Assembly: GCA_048013815.1 (NCBI GenBank) | Contig: CM106586.1 | Span: 8,308,001-8,372,000, forward strand | Direction of reading: 5' to 3' | Source: Setoptus koraiensis | Lineage: Eukaryota > Arthropoda | DNA length: 64,000 bases | In this document: positions 61,741-64,000 of the stretch, in pieces | Position numbering within the stretch: the first letter of the stretch is position 1 | How the letters are laid out: every line of letters starts with the position of its first letter | Program-made: the position numbers and the translations under genes | The notes under the pieces: generated by a model | What the model saw: only the letters and a program-made list of their open reading frames with translations | The model's database searches: none | What the model was told of the DNA's origin: nothing

Positions 61741-63278
61741 TCTGTTGATGTGATATGATTCTGAGCAGTCGGCCTGCATGCTTGTCTGTCGGAGTGAGTT
61801 GGCCTTCATCAGTGACACTGAAGCTCAGTGACTGAGCATAAACTGAGCGTAATTGTTGTGCCAGCGATATAGGCCATTAGTAGGGCGCTTCTCTGGCTCT
61901 CTCTCTCTCTCTCTGTATCATCTCTGCTCTAACCTTTATGATTGCCAGCGGTAATAAAATATTATCATCATTATTGTAGTTATCATCGCATATTCATAGC
62001 GGCCTCGTTCGAGTGTGAGTGTGAGTAAGTGTGTGTGGCTGATAAATATTAAAATAAGGGACAGACAGTCAGAGAGAGAGAGAGAGAGCGAGAGCTTCTA
62101 TGAATCATGAGATACATGAAGTAGCTAACGTCATCATCGTCGCTCACTTTGGCCGATATGCATGACTGTGTACAGTCGGCGGTGCAAAAACGGCAGAGGC
62201 AGCGGCGGCGACAACGACGACAGCGACTAACCAACAACAGTTTGTTGCGTAACCTGGCAACTTTTGCTGTTACCTGGCGACCTCTTACTTATTCAGGCAC
62301 ACACACACACACACTCTCTCTCGCTGGCTCGTTTGGAGCAGAGGTTTGCTCGCCTACAACTGCAAAACACATTAGATTAGATAAGCACACACACTGCACC
62401 GCATCGTAGTGATGTGAGCTCACCTAACACATTTGTAGAATTGGATTGTGAGCTTGAGCGGGTGGTTCAAGTTGAGTGCCAGCATCACCATAATGAGCAC
62501 ACGACGACAAACGTTTTGTTGTTTGTCGTGTGTCGTCATGATGATGATGCCAATTGATGATGAGGCTAAATGATAAATTAAATCTCGCGCGCTCGTTCAG
62601 TGTCGCTCGCTATCCAATGACTGCTGGATAATTAGTGGCTGCCACAACTAGTGAAATTGTTGCTGTCTTGCCGTTGCCAATGCCACTGCTGCTGCTGCTG
62701 CTGCTGCTTCTGACACGCTGCTGATTGTGTAATTTGGCGGTGGATTGGGTCGTACATTAGGGCCTAATGATTAGGCGGTGTCGTATAAACTGATGATGCT
62801 GATGCTGGCTGGCTGGCTGGCCACTCGATAGTGGCGATAATAGTGGCAAGAGTTGTGTGTATTTGATGAGCTTGGTTTGGTGGCGCGTTGGGGAGATTGA
62901 GGCACGGCATTACATTCACGAGCATGGTATGAAGTTCCTACCAGATTTCTATCAACTAAAGTACGGAACCACATACCCCGCTCATGATTGGTTTTTTAAA
63001 GCCGATTAGTTGATTGAGGTGGCGCAAGTTGTCGTTTTGTTCGCTTGATTGCTGGACGGCCGATGAAATTAAACAGATGGTACATATATTGTAACAAAAT
63101 CAACTTGACGACTGTGTGAACGTGGCTGGGCGTGATTGCGTCGAGAGACAAATGGCGAGCGTGTAAACTTGAGCTTGAACACATTGTGATATTATCTCTC
63201 ATGTTTAATATTATCATCATGTTAAATATTATGTAACAATATTACATAGACATGATAACTTGTGGCAATTTGTTGACT

Positions 63279-63283
63279 GTGTG

Positions 63284-63351
<68 letters not shown>

Positions 63352-63368
63352 TGTGTGTGTGTGTGTGT
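63279..63368. repeat. (TG)n microsatellite
   Basis: About 45 TG units with two single-base interruptions. Confidence 0.95.
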
Positions 63369-64000
63369 AAGTTGTGCTGTGAGCAATGTGATGTAACTAT
63401 GACGATTAAAACTAATAATGAGAGAGATTAGCGGAGATGTTGTGCCATCGAGAACTTAATTCCAAATGAGTAAAAATGCCAGCGAGCTCAACTATTTATA
63501 CCAAAAGTTGCACACACAACCAAATTGGGTGCACTGTGTGCCAAACGAACACCTTGTGCGCGCGCATAAAAAACTGTGTGCCAGAGCACAGCAATTCCGA
63601 GCTAAAGTCCGACACGATTACATCCATTAAAACGACTAGACTCGGCTAGACTCAACAACCACTCCGCTCCACAACGAAACGACACACACACACACACACA
63701 ATACGTAACATGGCGTCGCGCCGTCGAATTGTCGACTCAACCTGAACACATCAAAACGGAACAGGCCACTACAACGGAACGAAACGAACAAACAACATGT
63801 GTCAGGTTACAAGTGAAGGCGCAACAAGCGCCACCTATATGATTAACAAGTCAGCATTTACCTGAGCGCGTTGGCTCAGACAAGTGGCGCCGACTTTCGA
63901 ACGCACTCTCGAAATGCAAACACTTGTCGGTCAGCCAAAGAGGCTCCAGTGAGGCAAAAGATTTATCAACCAAGACGACTGCAAATAGCTGATTTTTATA

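Larger units (their letters stand above)
58301..64000. other. Mixed non-coding region to the right edge
   Basis: No gene could be supported. It contains a 16-bp CGTCGCCCTGTTAGCC-type repeat (59086-59175), an (AG)n tract (60404-60429), a long (CA)n tract (60668-60726), a 19-bp GCTCGTTCGCTCGTCGGGT-type repeat (61667-61740), (AG)n near 62070-62089, (CTG)n near 62689-62708, a long (TG)n tract (63279-63368) and (CA)n near 63683-63701. A segment at about 62880-62985 is free of simple repeats and open on both strands, but too short to call. Confidence 0.55.

Noticed and set aside
62880-62985. Short repeat-free segment open on both strands (plus frame containing ALHSRAWYEVPTRF)
   Set aside because: Felt familiar but could not be tied to a family; too short and without splice support to call an exon.
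1-64000. tRNA, rRNA, transposase, LINE or virus-derived genes
   Set aside because: No B-box with matching cloverleaf, no transposase, reverse transcriptase, integrase or capsid motifs and no paired long terminal repeats were seen by eye; a covariance-model and repeat-library search would be needed to exclude small remnants.

Overview
This is a nuclear genome window from an animal, most likely an arthropod and probably a mite or another chelicerate. The evidence is eukaryotic genes with short GT-AG introns (about 80-310 nt), very large intron-poor coding exons, serine, asparagine and glutamine homopolymers, abundant CA/GT and CAA/CAG microsatellites, and strong matches to metazoan nuclear proteins. 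The species assignment is inference; no operons, bacterial genes, tRNAs, rRNAs, CRISPR arrays or virus-derived elements were recognised.

The left 28 kb holds the genes. At 1-1051 (minus) is the N-terminal part of a BICRA/GLTSCR1-like subunit of the non-canonical BAF remodelling complex, cut by the window edge. It is head-to-head with a giant single-exon USP34-type deubiquitinase (3020-10873, plus). Next come two minus-strand genes of matching design (11464-12512 and 14033-15349): a TATA box, a short signal-peptide exon, a phase-1 intron and a long glycine- or methionine-rich exon. After a 4 kb non-coding stretch lies a four-exon, single-pass membrane protein with a degenerate C2-like domain (19452-23590, plus).

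A very compact cluster follows: DRG1 (minus, two exons), a tiny unrecognised two-exon gene sharing a 78-bp divergent promoter with DRG1, an orphan C-terminal SIN3 exon (minus), and mitochondrial hydroxyacyl-CoA dehydrogenase HADH (minus). BICRA and SIN3 both belong to chromatin machinery, but nothing shows functional coupling between them here.

From about 27.6 kb to the right end (36 kb) no gene could be supported. This desert alternates AT-rich tracts (27.6-33 kb, 38.3-51.5 kb) with GC-rich, CpG-rich tracts (33.5-38.3 kb, 52.7-58.2 kb) in which long reading frames on both strands are composition artefacts. It carries many microsatellites, at least a dozen short minisatellites, dispersed CAGGTG/CAGGTAG motifs and several near-perfect hairpins. 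The best hairpins are a pair of abutting pre-miRNA-sized ones at 33005-33117. The contrast between the compact gene cluster and this desert suggests regulatory DNA of a gene outside the window, or a non-coding transcript, but the sequence alone does not decide.
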